Made by a program: the position numbers and the translations under genes. This document shows positions 38,187-47,432 of a stretch of DNA of 64,000 nt, piece after piece. The notes beneath the pieces are model-generated. The model was not told the origin of the DNA and made no database searches. It saw only the letters and a program-made list of their open reading frames with translations. Where the stretch lies: positions 1 through 64,000 of the forward strand of contig NZ_FNAU01000005.1 of NCBI RefSeq assembly GCF_900102025.1, read 5' to 3'. This stretch comes from Actinobaculum suis. GTDB taxonomy: Bacteria; Actinomycetota; Actinomycetes; Actinomycetales; Actinomycetaceae. Every line of letters starts with the position of its first letter. Within the stretch, counting starts at the first letter, position 1.

Positions 38187-39487
38187 GGTCGTCCTCCACT
38201 ATTGCCCGGGCGGTTACCGGCGGTATCTTCCGGGCTCTGTTCCTGATTTTTGCCAGCGGTACTTTCCGAGCTGTTTGCCGGGCCAGGCAGATCCGTCTTT
38301 TCTGCGCCCGGCTCTGGATTTAGTTCCGAGCGTTGCTGATCTGCCTTTTCTGCCCTAGTTCGCTCTACCCTAGCCCGCCCGGCGCTCGGATTCTTAGAAT
38401 TGGCGGTATCGAGCGTAGAAGCAGTATCGTTCGACGAGACGATACCGTGCGTCGAAATAGAGCTTGTTTCCGCAGAATTTGCGCTTCTACGCGTAGCGGT
38501 GCCGTGTGCGGCGGCTCGGGCGGCGAGTTTTGCCCGCGCCTTTTCGCGGTTGGCAAGGTAACGGTCTTGATCTAGATCGGCCACGAATACTTTTTGTAGC
38601 ATGTGCCAATCATCCGGGTGGGCGGCGATTATCGGTTCGAACGCATCCACCCAAGCTTGGGTCATGCGTGCTATATCGCGCTGCTTTTCTACAGGTCCGC
38701 TTTCACTAGTTTCTTGCGGATAGATAAGCGGCCCACCTTCAACTACCGTGCGCCAGCGCGTGGGAAGCGCCCCGCGGTTTTCCGCTTTCCGATAGTAGAT
38801 ATACACCGGTAAAATCGGGCTTCCCGTTTCTTGGGCGAGAATTGCCGGCCCGGCGGCGGCCAACATCTTCTCCCCAAAGAATTCCACTTCGATACCGGAA
38901 GCGGTGAGATCACGATCCGCAAGCACGGGCGCGAGCACTTTTTCTTCCCGCATCACGCCGGCCAGTTTGTGGATCGCCCCGCCGCCTTTAATTACCGGGA
39001 AGATGATCATGCCGATCCCTTCCCGGAAATCCACGAAAGCACGATACAGTTCTTCGGGTTCAAGCTTTTCTACCAGGGTGGCAACCTTCGCCAAATTCTG
39101 ATTTGACCATGCCCCAGCCAAATCCCAATTCCCCATGTGCATAAGCGCCGCGGCCAAAGAATCCCCGGAATCGAAAGCTTCCCGCGCTTCCTCCAAATTG
39201 CGTTCTTCCACGCGCGCCGCAATGTTTTCCGCATCCCAGCTCCGCAAATGCAAAGCTTCATAGTAGTACCGCATATAGGAGCGCATCCCGGCCCGGGAAA
39301 GCTGGCGCAACTGCGCTGGCCGTGCGTCTTTTTTAATGCGTGCCAGATTCTTTCGCAGTTGCTTAGTACCCGCCGTGGGCAGCGTACCGGCCACTGTGCC
39401 CACAAGATTGAAGAGCGCCCGGCCCACCGGTTCTGGCAGACCGTTAACTAAAGCGTCCGCAATCCGGAACACCCGCATTATATTCAT
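38183..39487 (-). CDS. patA: PatA-like acyltransferase (lipid A acyltransferase superfamily)
   Basis: Expected to acylate the mannose of PIM. The 434-residue protein has the HxxxxD catalytic motif as HMGNWD near residue 116, the second motif region VLADRDLTASGIEVEFFG and DDWHMLQKVF. Beyond about residue 325 comes a low-complexity tail of around 110 residues rich in Ser, Thr, Asn and Glu, which homologs normally lack. It overlaps both pgsA and pimA by four bases, so the operon is tightly coupled. Confidence 0.88.
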   Translation of the reverse strand: MNIMRVFRIADALVNGLPEPVGRALFNLVGTVAGTLPTAGTKQLRKNLARIKKDARPAQLRQLSRAGMRSYMRYYYEALHLRSWDAENIAARVEERNLEEAREAFDSGDSLAAALMHMGNWDLAGAWSNQNLAKVATLVEKLEPEELYRAFVDFREGIGMIIFPVIKGGGAIHKLAGVMREEKVLAPVLADRDLTASGIEVEFFGEKMLAAAGPAILAQETGSPILPVYIYYRKAENRGALPTRWRTVVEGGPLIYPQETSESGPVEKQRDIARMTQAWVDAFEPIIAAHPDDWHMLQKVFVADLDQDRYLANREKARAKLAARAAAHGTATRRSANSAETSSISTHGIVSSNDTASTLDTANSKNPSAGRARVERTRAEKADQQRSELNPEPGAEKTDLPGPANSSESTAGKNQEQSPEDTAGNRPGNSGGRP

Positions 39488-40287
39488 GCGTCGCTCCCCT
39501 CGGCCGCGGCGGTACCGTGCGGTTCTGCGGTGCCGCTCGCTTCCGCGGTGCCGCTCGGTGCCGCCGTGCCGCTCGGTTCCGCCGGTGCCGGCTTAGTTTC
39601 TGCCGTGGGAGCCGCGGCCGTACCGTGCGGGGCACTATTGAGTAGGTTGTGCGGGTCTGCTTGGGCTTGCCGGTAGACGGCTACCATGCGTTGCAAAACG
39701 GTGTAATAGCCGGCGATGAACAAATACCACACGGCCACGAGCAGTATCCAGGCTCCCCACGGGAACCAGCCGGTACCGGTGAGCCACAAAGCCAGCAGAA
39801 TTATGACTAGCCGATCCGCCCGTTCCGAAAGCCCCAGGTTAGCGCTGTAGTCTACGGCTTCCGCACGGGCGCGCGCGTACGACGTCGTCAACCCCGCCGC
39901 CAGGGCGCCCACGCCACCCACCAAAATCCAGGTGGTAAGACCTTGTGCGGCACCCACCTGGTAGCGGTATACCCAGGCGAGCACGCCCGCGAATATTGCG
40001 GCGTCCGCCACCCGATCCATAGTGGAATCCAGGAAAGCACCCCACTTGGAAGAAGTTCCGGTAAGCCGAGAAATCTGGCCGTCTAACGAATCGCACACCA
40101 CCACGGCGGCGATCAGCCAGGCCGCCCACACCGGGTGCCCACTGGCCGGCAAAATGAGGGCGAGCGCAACCACCAAAACCGTGCCGGCAATAGTGACCGC
40201 GTTCGCAGAAATACCGAGGCGAACAAAAACCTTCGCGATCGGTCCGAAAATCCTCTGCGCCAATGGGCGCCCAGTGCGAGACAGCAT
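39484..40287 (-). CDS. pgsA: phosphatidylinositol(-phosphate) synthase, CDP-alcohol phosphotransferase
   Basis: Makes phosphatidylinositol phosphate from CDP-diacylglycerol and inositol phosphate in actinobacteria. The signature is present as DSLDGQISRLTG...GAFLDSTMDR (the usual AR is SR). About six TM segments. The last 50 residues form a repetitive tail with SGTA units (PSGTAAPSGTAEASGTAEPHGTA). Start ATG at 40285-40287. Upstream is thrS; the HIT-family gene often found between them is missing. Confidence 0.9.
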   Translation of the reverse strand: MLSRTGRPLAQRIFGPIAKVFVRLGISANAVTIAGTVLVVALALILPASGHPVWAAWLIAAVVVCDSLDGQISRLTGTSSKWGAFLDSTMDRVADAAIFAGVLAWVYRYQVGAAQGLTTWILVGGVGALAAGLTTSYARARAEAVDYSANLGLSERADRLVIILLALWLTGTGWFPWGAWILLVAVWYLFIAGYYTVLQRMVAVYRQAQADPHNLLNSAPHGTAAAPTAETKPAPAEPSGTAAPSGTAEASGTAEPHGTAAAEGSDA

Positions 40288-40306
40288 TATTTAGCGCGCC
40301 TCTCTC

Positions 40307-42409
40307 CTACTTCTCGGGACTTTGCGCGGGAGTTGCGGCACCTGGTTCCGGCGCCACCGCGCTTTGTTCCGGGGTATCTTCCACGGCCGGTTCCGGATGC
40401 AGTTTCTCTTCTTCCGGCTTATTACACCGCTGCGCAATCACCTGGCAAATATGGTCGATCGCGGTAGCTACTGGCACCCCGTTTTCTTGGCTGCCATCGC
40501 GGTAGCGGAAGGAAACAGCACCGGCAGCGGCGTCTTCCCCACCGGCAATTAGCACGAAGGGAATCTTTTCCTTGGAAGCATTGCGGATCTTCTTACCGAA
40601 ACGATCATCGGAAGTATCTACCTCAACCCGCACGCCGCACTGGCGCAACTGGGCCGCCGTCTGTTCGCAATACTTGGTGAAAGCATCAGCGACCGGTACC
40701 AAACGTACCTGTACGGGAGCCAACCAAGCCGGGAACGCACCCGCATAGTTTTCCAGCAGCACGGCCAGGAAGCGTTCCACCGAACCGAACAGAGCGCGAT
40801 GAATCATCACCGGGCGCTGGCGCGAACCATCTGCCGCGGTATATTCCAGACCAAAGCGTTCCGGCAAATTGAAATCAAGCTGCACGGTAGACATCTGCCA
40901 GGTGCGGCCCAAAGCGTCGCGCGCCTGCACGGAAATCTTCGGGCCGTAGAAAGCGGCGCCTTCCGGATCGGGCACCAATTCCAGGCCGGATTCGACTGCT
41001 ACCTCTTCCAAAACGGCTTCCGCTTCATCCCACAGGGCCGGTTCGCCAATCATCTTGTGCGAATCGCGGGTAGACATTTCCAGATAAAAATCGTCGAGCC
41101 CGAAATCAGATAGCAAGGACAAAATGAACTGCAAAGTACTGGCCAGTTCATCGCGCATTTGCTCGCGGGTGGTGTAGATATGGGCGTCGTCTTGCGTAAA
41201 ACCGCGCCCGCGGGTAAGCCCGTGCACCACACCAGACTTTTCGTACCGGTACACCGTGCCAAATTCGAACAGCCGCAAAGGCAGATCACGGTAGGAACGG
41301 CCCCGCGAACGGAAAATCAGCGAATGCATGGGGCAGTTCATGGGCTTCAGGTAGTAGTCCTGGCCCTGCCGCGTAATATTGCCTTCCGCATCACGTTCCT
41401 CATCCACATGCATGGGCGGGAACATACCGTCCTTGTACCAAGAAAGATGCCCGGAAGTTTGGAAGAGCTGCGCCTTGGTGATATGCGGGGTGTAGACGAA
41501 GCTATACCCGGCTTCGATATGCCGGCGGCGCGAATACTCTTCCATTTCCATGCGGATAACGCCGCCCTTGGGATGGAAAAGCGGCAGGCCGGAACCTACT
41601 TCTTCCGGGAAGGAGAACAGATCTAGTTCTTGGCCGAGGCGGCGATGATCGCGCCGCTCGGCTTCTTTGATCCGCTCCTGGTATGCGTCTAGTTCTTCCT
41701 TGCTCGGCCAGGCCGTCCCATAAATACGTTGCAGCTGGTCATTGTTCTGATCGCCCTTCCAGTAGGCGGCCGAAGAACGCGTGAGCGCAAAACCGTTGCC
41801 AATATATCGCGTAGAAGGCAGGTGCGGGCCGCGGCACAGGTCGGTCCAAATGATTTCGCCCTTGCGATTCACATTGTCGTACATGGTGAGCCCGCCAGAG
41901 CCCACTTCCACACTGGCTTCCTCCGTGCCGCCACCCTTGGTGTGGATCAGTTCGAGCTTGTAGGGCTGGTCCTTTTCCTCGACTAGCGCCGCTTCCTCAC
42001 TGATTTCGCGCCGCACAAAACGCTGGTTGTCTTTAATGATGCGTTTCATGCGTTTTTCGAGGTCTTTGAGCAGTTCCGGAGTTACCGGATCGATATTGCC
42101 AAAGTCGTAGTAGAAGCCGTCTTCGATGTACGGGCCGATACCGAGGTGCGCCTCGGGGAAAACTTGTTGCACTGCCTGCGCGAGCACGTGCGTGGCGGAA
42201 TGGCGCAGAATATTTAGGCCATCCGGACTGTCGATTCGCACCGTTTCCACCGTGGCTCCATCGAGGGTGGCCAGGTCTGTGGCTAGGTCGGTTAGCGTTC
42301 CGTTGACCTTGAGGGCTACTACCTCCCGGTCCTTGGCGTATAGATCTGTTCCCAGCGTGGGCTCTTCGAAAGAGTGGGCGGTGCCGTCAATCGAAAGGTG
42401 AGCTGACAT
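40307..42409 (-). CDS. thrS: threonyl-tRNA synthetase
   Basis: Charges tRNA-Thr and edits mischarged serine. The 700-residue protein has the N-terminal TGS domain, the editing motif [11 protein letters not shown], the class II core with [10 protein letters not shown] and [16 protein letters not shown], and the anticodon domain [24 protein letters not shown] Pro/Glu-rich tail of about 35 residues ends it. The ATG at 42407-42409 follows AAGGAG. 20 bp separate it from pgsA. Confidence 0.96.
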   Translation of the reverse strand: MSAHLSIDGTAHSFEEPTLGTDLYAKDREVVALKVNGTLTDLATDLATLDGATVETVRIDSPDGLNILRHSATHVLAQAVQQVFPEAHLGIGPYIEDGFYYDFGNIDPVTPELLKDLEKRMKRIIKDNQRFVRREISEEAALVEEKDQPYKLELIHTKGGGTEEASVEVGSGGLTMYDNVNRKGEIIWTDLCRGPHLPSTRYIGNGFALTRSSAAYWKGDQNNDQLQRIYGTAWPSKEELDAYQERIKEAERRDHRRLGQELDLFSFPEEVGSGLPLFHPKGGVIRMEMEEYSRRRHIEAGYSFVYTPHITKAQLFQTSGHLSWYKDGMFPPMHVDEERDAEGNITRQGQDYYLKPMNCPMHSLIFRSRGRSYRDLPLRLFEFGTVYRYEKSGVVHGLTRGRGFTQDDAHIYTTREQMRDELASTLQFILSLLSDFGLDDFYLEMSTRDSHKMIGEPALWDEAEAVLEEVAVESGLELVPDPEGAAFYGPKISVQARDALGRTWQMSTVQLDFNLPERFGLEYTAADGSRQRPVMIHRALFGSVERFLAVLLENYAGAFPAWLAPVQVRLVPVADAFTKYCEQTAAQLRQCGVRVEVDTSDDRFGKKIRNASKEKIPFVLIAGGEDAAAGAVSFRYRDGSQENGVPVATAIDHICQVIAQRCNKPEEEKLHPEPAVEDTPEQSAVAPEPGAATPAQSPEK

Positions 42410-42719
42410 GCGCAGGCTCCTTTTTCTGTTGTGCGTGGCGCCCATACCGGGGGCGCCTTTTCTTACTACTACGCGGCTTGTTACCGCTACGCAGTTTCTA
42501 GCTGCTACGCGGTTTGTTACCGCTTAACAGTTCCTTGCCGCTTAGCGGTTTATCGTCGCAACGCAGTTTGTTACCGCTAGCGGTGCCGGTTTGCGCGGCG
42601 TGCGTAGTTGTGTGGCCGGATACGTGCCCGGTTCCGTTCGCAATTCCGTTCCGGGTTACGGCAGACGGTGGCGTGCTTCCGGCTGGCCGGGAACGTGCGA
42701 CCACTGCCCCAGCATACAG
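42410..42719. other. gene-free thrS upstream region with degenerate repeats
   Basis: Between thrS and the dps terminator. 42470-42590 holds about six diverged copies of a CTACGCGGTTTGTTACCG-like unit. The thrS promoter should be here, but I could not pick one confidently. No gene seen. Confidence 0.55.
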
Positions 42720-42755
42720 CGAAAACCGCGAAGAATTTCTCCTCCGCGGTTTTCG
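42720..42755 (-). terminator. intrinsic terminator after dps
   Basis: CGAAAACCGCG (42720-42730) and CGCGGTTTTCG (42745-42755) form a perfect 11-bp stem. Minus-strand transcripts from dps, 80 bp away, would end here. Confidence 0.7.
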
Positions 42756-42833
42756 TAGCCATTTTCATGCTATTTACCGAACCCGGTTTTCTATCGCGCG
42801 TTTCTACTGCGCGGGGTTTACGTTACGCGGCGC

Positions 42834-43271
42834 TTACTTGGCAGCGCGGAAGAACCAGGCCTGCTTCTCCAGGTTCTTGCCTACCCCTACTAGGATGTCT
42901 CCGCTGTACGGATCTGCTTCGTCCACCTTGTCCAGATCGGTAAGGATACGATCCGAAGCCTGCTGGAGCTTTTCTGCCATGGTTGCGTATGCTTCCGCTA
43001 CATCGAAGGGGCCGACGCCTGGGTCAGCCAGCCCGGAATCCTTGGCTACCGTTGCCGCCCGAGCATCCGGGTAACCGCCGATCTGGGCGATACGTTCGGC
43101 CACCTCATCACTATCTTCGCGGGTAACGTCCACTACCTCATCAAGTGCCAGGTGCAGGGCGCGGAATCGCGCACCCTGGATATTCCAGTGATACTGCTTG
43201 GCCTGCAGGGTCAGATCCGTCAGGTCAACTAGTGCACGCTGCAGTGCATCTACAACAATCTTCTCAGCCAT
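42834..43271 (-). CDS. dps: Dps-type DNA-protecting ferritin
   Basis: Stores iron and protects DNA from peroxide as a dodecamer. The 145-residue protein has the ferroxidase helix QAKQYHWNIQGARFRALHLALDEVVDVTREDSDEVAERI, with the conserved His, His, Asp and Glu positions, and NLEKQAWFFRAA at the end. ATG at 43269-43271 follows AGGAAAGG. Single gene, own terminator. Confidence 0.93.
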   Translation of the reverse strand: MAEKIVVDALQRALVDLTDLTLQAKQYHWNIQGARFRALHLALDEVVDVTREDSDEVAERIAQIGGYPDARAATVAKDSGLADPGVGPFDVAEAYATMAEKLQQASDRILTDLDKVDEADPYSGDILVGVGKNLEKQAWFFRAAK

Positions 43272-43911
43272 TTCATTCCTTTCCTGTGCTGGGGCAAAAT
43301 GCTTCCGTGTGTGCTGCCCCGCGCTCCAACCATCGGGAAACTAGTTAAGACCCGCGAACATGAGCGCTGAGCTGTGCTCTCACTTCGGTTTTATAGCCAC
43401 TCCAACACGATCCGCTATCTGGAATCATTCCAAATGATAGCGCATTGGGTGAAGCTTCGCAGGCACAACACGCATCTGCCGTCTACCCACTCGTTTCACA
43501 CTTCCTAGCGCCATGCCTTTTCAATTCTCAGCAGGCGGTTTTATTCCAATTGGGCAGGTAAAACAAATTCGGGTAGGCACTTACGCCCACAAAGTCAGCT
43601 TCTATACGGAATTTAGGATACCGCACACACTCAATCCCGAGTAGGTACGCACTCCACCCGCGAACAAGGTAACTGCTGGCGGCAACCTTTCGCCTTCTGC
43701 TCATTCCAAGCCCTTGCCCGCTCACAGTTTTGCCTCTACAGCTCCAAGCCACTCCAAAAGAACGCAAAGAGCGAAGCCATCTGCTCCCCGTGTCTCAATC
43801 ATCCCCTATTGAAGCGCCCAAATGTCAACCAAACCTACAGCCGCCCCTTTGACCGTTAACCCACATTCTGATCATTAACCACCGAACGAGCTTGGAAGAC
43901 GCATGGAAACA
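43272..43911. other. gene-free region upstream of dps
   Basis: About 640 bp with lower GC than its surroundings and no supported coding frame; the longest open frames lack ribosome sites and family resemblance. The dps promoter probably lies in the AT-richer 43390-43450. Confidence 0.6.
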
Positions 43912-44016
43912 AAGGTGAGACCAGGTGAGACCAGGTGAGACCAGGTGAGACCAGGTGAGACCAGGTGAGACCAGGTGAGACCAGGTGAGACCAGGTGAGA
44001 CCAGGTGAGACCAGGG
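43912..44016. repeat. 10-bp tandem array (CCAGGTGAGA, about ten copies)
   Basis: Nine exact copies fill 43921-44010, flanked by partial ones at 43912-43920 and 44011-44016. The unit length is not a multiple of three and no start or spacer structure is present, so it is a simple tandem array likely to vary in copy number. Confidence 0.97.
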
Positions 44017-44118
44017 ACGAGCGGGCCAAGAATGCAAAAAACGGCAACCACACCCGGCTGCCGCAAAAGATATTCTATTCAGTTAGGCGAAGAGGTCTTT
44101 CCCGGCTTTTCCCGAGGG

Positions 44119-44191
44119 TGGGCGATACAGGATTTGAACCTGTGACCTCTTCCGTGTCAGGGAAGCGCGCTAGCCCCTGCGCCAATCGCCC
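44119..44191 (-). tRNA. tRNA-Val (anticodon GAC)
   Basis: Cloverleaf with acceptor GGGCGAT/ATCGCCC, anticodon stem CTTCC/GGAAG around loop CTGACAC, and T loop GTTCAAATC. Last of three minus-strand tRNAs. CCA is not fully encoded (CC follows the discriminator A). Confidence 0.93.
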
Positions 44192-44197
44192 TTTGCG

Positions 44198-44268
44198 AGG
44201 TGGGTACGGGATTCGAACCCGTGTACACGGCTTTGCAGGCCGTTGCCTCGCCTCTCGGCCAACCCACC
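44198..44268 (-). tRNA. tRNA-Cys (anticodon GCA)
   Basis: Acceptor GGTGGGT/ACCCACC, anticodon stem ACGGC/GCCGT with loop CTGCAAA, T arm GGGTTCGAATCCC. Six bases upstream of tRNA-Val(GAC) in the same transcript. Confidence 0.93.
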
Positions 44269-44300
44269 GTGCGGATTGAAAGAATGCCTTCCATCCTCCG

Positions 44301-44373
44301 AGCGGACAACGGGGCTCGAACCCGCGACCTCAACCTTGGCAAGGTTGCGCTCTACCAACTGAGCTATGTCCGC
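44301..44373 (-). tRNA. tRNA-Gly (anticodon GCC)
   Basis: Acceptor GCGGACA/TGTCCGC, D arm AGCTCAGTTGGTAGAGC, anticodon stem CAACC/GGTTG with loop TTGCCAA, T loop GGTTCGAGC. First gene of the minus-strand tRNA cluster. Confidence 0.95.
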
Positions 44374-44401
44374 AATGTCAGCCTCGCGGCGACAGATAGA
44401 A

Positions 44402-44431
44402 ACTATAGGCGAGATTTTACCCCTTGTCCAA
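44402..44431 (-). promoter_or_regulatory. promoter of the Gly-Cys-Val tRNA cluster
   Basis: On the minus strand TTGGAC (44426-44431) and TATAGT (44402-44407) are 18 bases apart, about 28 bases before tRNA-Gly: a strong housekeeping-type promoter. Confidence 0.75.
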
Positions 44432-44695
44432 TCGCAGAAGCGAGGTTCAGACCACACCCGCGTTTAGGCGTGTCCTCCCACACTTACTTACCTCATATAC
44501 TATCCTCCCGCACCCGCGTGCCTCTGCCCGCGCTTCGGTGTTCCCGCACCCGGTTTCCCTTCCATGTACTTCAATCCGTTTGTTCCCATCCTCTTAGCTC
44601 ACCTCCCTAGTCCACTCCATTTGCTCCCGGGCTTATGGATTTGCCGCCCAATACCGCCCACTACAGGAGGTGAGACGGCTCCCACAGCTAAAAAT

Positions 44696-44725
44696 TTGAG
44701 TTCTGGGCCGCAAAGGCGGTAACCT
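44696..44725 (+). promoter_or_regulatory. promoter of tRNA-Val(CAC)
   Basis: TTGAGT (44696-44701) and TAACCT (44720-44725), 18 bases apart, end 13 bases before the tRNA. The stretch from 44432 to here holds no gene. Confidence 0.5.
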
Positions 44726-44738
44726 GTTACTTCGTTAC

Positions 44739-44811
44739 GGGCGATTGGCTCAGGGGTTAGAGCGCTTCGTTCACACCGAAGAGGTCACTGGTTCGATTCC
44801 AGTATCGCCCA
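44739..44811 (+). tRNA. tRNA-Val (anticodon CAC)
   Basis: Acceptor GGGCGAT/ATCGCCC, anticodon stem CTTCG/CGAAG with loop TTCACAC, T arm CTGGTTCGATTCCAG. Divergent from the other three tRNAs and sharing most arms with tRNA-Val(GAC). Confidence 0.95.
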
Positions 44812-44836
44812 CCGTAATAACTGCATATCGCAGACC

Positions 44837-44870
44837 AGGCGAGCGGAAATGCTCGCCTTTCTTTTTGTTT
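44837..44870 (+). terminator. terminator after tRNA-Val(CAC)
   Basis: AGGCGAGC/GCTCGCCT stem with GGAAAT loop, then TTTCTTTTTGTTTT. Confidence 0.92.
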
Positions 44871-45071
44871 TCGCGCACCTCGCCGCGCCTACCTCGCACA
44901 CTTTCGTGTTTCTTGCCTCTACCTTGCACTGCTCTTGCCCCTACCTGGCACCGTGCAATACCGGCATCGCGCCCTCCCAGTTTTCGCGCTAGCACCTATT
45001 TGCTCTATGCTTTGCCTTCTTGGCGCGCATTTTCTACCGCGCATTCAGCAGATCATGAGAGACTAGGAACT

Positions 45072-47345
45072 ATGAGAATATGGCCAGGACGCCCTTATCC
45101 GCTCGGAGCAACCTTCGACGGCTCGGGTACTAACTTTGCTATCTACTCTTCCGTGGCGGAGAGAATAGTGCTCTGCCTGCTCGACGACGATAACAATGAG
45201 ACACAGGTAGAACTGCGGGAAGTGGACGCGAGCGTATGGCATTGCTATTTGCCGTCCGTGCGCCCCGGGCAACGCTACGGGTATCGCGTCTACGGACCAC
45301 ACGATCCCTCCCAAGGTTTACGTTGCGATCCTTCGAAATTCTTACTTGATCCTTATGCCAAGGCCATCGATGGGAATATCACCAATACCCAAGCGGTATT
45401 CTCCTATGACTTCGATGATCCGAGCAAACCTAACCGGCAAGATTCCCTCGGGCATGTACCGATTTCCGTGGTTATCAACCCCTTCTTCGATTGGGGGCAT
45501 GACCGCCCACCGGATCACGATTACGCCGATACGGTGATTTACGAAACACACGTGCGAGGTTTTACCAAACTCAATCCCAAGATTTCCCCGGAATTGCGCG
45601 GCACTTATCGCGGCATTTCCTCCCCCGCTTCGATCGAATACTTCAAGAAGCTGGGTGTAACCGCCGTCGAACTGATGCCTATTCACCAGTTCATCAACGA
45701 CACTTCTTTGCAAGACCGTGGCCTTAGCAATTATTGGGGCTACAACACCATCGGGTTCTTTGCCCCGCATGATGGCTATGCCACCGCCGGGCGCGGCGAC
45801 CAGGTCTACGAATTCAAGTCCATGGTGAAGGCCTTGCACGAAGAGAATATTGAGGTGATTCTCGACGTCGTCTACAACCACACCGCGGAAGGCAACCACC
45901 TGGGGCCCACGCTTTCCTTCAAGGGGATCGACAACCCGGCCTACTACCGTTTAGTGCCGGATGATAAAGAACATTACTTCGATACCACCGGCACCGGGAA
46001 CTCGCTGAATATGAGCTCCCCGCACACCCTGCAAATGATTATGGATTCATTGCGCTACTGGGTGGTGGAAATGCATGTGGATGGTTTCCGCTTCGACCTC
46101 GCCTCCACCCTGGCCCGCGAACTGCACGCGGTGGATAAGCTTTCTTCCTTCTTCGACATCATCCAGCAAGACCCGATTATTTCGCAGGTCAAACTGATTG
46201 CCGAACCGTGGGATGTGGGTGAAGGGGGCTACCAGGTAGGTGGTTTCCCGCCGCTGTGGACGGAATGGAATGGCAAGTATCGGGATACCGTGCGCGATTT
46301 TTGGCGCGGTGAACCGGCTACGATTCCCGAATTCGCTTCCCGACTTACCGGTTCTTCGGATCTGTATGAAACTTCCGGGCGCCGGCCTTTCGCCTCGATC
46401 AACTTCGTCACCGCGCATGACGGTTTTACTATGCGGGATCTCGTTTCCTATAACGAGAAGCACAATGAAGCAAACGGAGAAGGCAATGCGGACGGGGAAT
46501 CGAATAACCGTTCCTGGAATTGCGGGGTGGAAGGCCCTACGGATGATCCAGAAATCCTGGCCTTACGCAAACGCCAAATCCGCAATTTCCTCACCACCCT
46601 GATGGTTTCGCAGGGCGTGCCCATGCTCAGCCACGGTGATGAAATCGGGCGCACCCAGCAGGGTAATAACAACACCTACTGCCAGGACAATGAACTTTCC
46701 TGGGTGGATTGGGACCTCGACGAATCCCAGGAAGAACTTTTGGAATTCACGCGCAAGGTCATCGATTTCCGGATGCGGCACCCGGTGTTGCGGCGCCGCC
46801 GGTTCTTGCGTGACGAATCACGCGTGGTAGGGCCCGATTATGTGGGCGAAATCCAGTGGTTCCAACCCAATGGCAAGGTGATGCAAAACGAGGATTGGGA
46901 TACCGGTTTTGCCCGCTCCCTCATGGTGTTCCTGAACGGAAGAGGGATCCGCGAACCAGATGCTTACGGTATGGATATTGTTGATGACGATATTCTCCTC
47001 ACCTTCAATGCCGGTGATGAGGACGTTATCTTCAATATTCCAGATTCTCCGTATGACCGGGAATGGAAGGTAGCAATCGATACCGCTGTGCGCCCGGATC
47101 CGGAAGAAGTGTTGCGCCCGGGAGATTCTTTCTCCGTAACCGGCCGTTCTTTACGCGTGCTGATTCACGAGCGCACCCAGGAACCGGAAGCCGAAATTCC
47201 CGTAGCCAGTGCATTCGTATCCGAACCAGTAAGCGAAACGCCGGCGGCGGCCACGCCCGTGCCCGCGCCGGAACCGGCCAGCGGCTCGGTTTCAGATACG
47301 CCCGAAACGGCACCGGCGGAGGTTTCCGACACCCCGGCCGTTTAG
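45072..47345 (+). CDS. glgX: glycogen debranching enzyme (GlgX/TreX type)
   Basis: Hydrolyses alpha-1,6 branches of glycogen, delivering linear maltodextrin for TreY. The 757-residue GH13 protein has an N-terminal CBM48-like domain (PYPLGATFDGSGTNFAIYSS) and the catalytic motifs DVVYNHT, DGFRFDLASTL (nucleophile Asp), LIAEPWDVG (acid Glu) and FVTAHDGFT (Asp). The last 50 residues are a Pro/Ala/Glu/Ser tail. The ATG at 45072 has AGGA just before it; the frame is open back into tRNA-Val, which I exclude. It leads the trehalose cluster. Confidence 0.93.
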   Translation: MRIWPGRPYPLGATFDGSGTNFAIYSSVAERIVLCLLDDDNNETQVELREVDASVWHCYLPSVRPGQRYGYRVYGPHDPSQGLRCDPSKFLLDPYAKAIDGNITNTQAVFSYDFDDPSKPNRQDSLGHVPISVVINPFFDWGHDRPPDHDYADTVIYETHVRGFTKLNPKISPELRGTYRGISSPASIEYFKKLGVTAVELMPIHQFINDTSLQDRGLSNYWGYNTIGFFAPHDGYATAGRGDQVYEFKSMVKALHEENIEVILDVVYNHTAEGNHLGPTLSFKGIDNPAYYRLVPDDKEHYFDTTGTGNSLNMSSPHTLQMIMDSLRYWVVEMHVDGFRFDLASTLARELHAVDKLSSFFDIIQQDPIISQVKLIAEPWDVGEGGYQVGGFPPLWTEWNGKYRDTVRDFWRGEPATIPEFASRLTGSSDLYETSGRRPFASINFVTAHDGFTMRDLVSYNEKHNEANGEGNADGESNNRSWNCGVEGPTDDPEILALRKRQIRNFLTTLMVSQGVPMLSHGDEIGRTQQGNNNTYCQDNELSWVDWDLDESQEELLEFTRKVIDFRMRHPVLRRRRFLRDESRVVGPDYVGEIQWFQPNGKVMQNEDWDTGFARSLMVFLNGRGIREPDAYGMDIVDDDILLTFNAGDEDVIFNIPDSPYDREWKVAIDTAVRPDPEEVLRPGDSFSVTGRSLRVLIHERTQEPEAEIPVASAFVSEPVSETPAAATPVPAPEPASGSVSDTPETAPAEVSDTPAV

Positions 47346-47432
47346 CGCGGTTACTGTGCCGAGCTCGGCAAAGATGAGCGGGTAGCAAAAGGTAGGACGC
47401 CGCGCCACGTGGTCTCGGTTACGCTAGGAAGT

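Noticed and set aside
43528-43767. 79-codon minus-strand frame upstream of dps
   Set aside because: No ribosome site, no family resemblance and composition typical of non-coding DNA.
43912-44016. CRISPR array
   Set aside because: The 10-bp units are contiguous, with no spacers and no cas genes.
44745-45071. N-terminal extension of glgX
   Set aside because: It overlaps a tRNA gene and its terminator; ATG 45072 starts at the family N-terminus.
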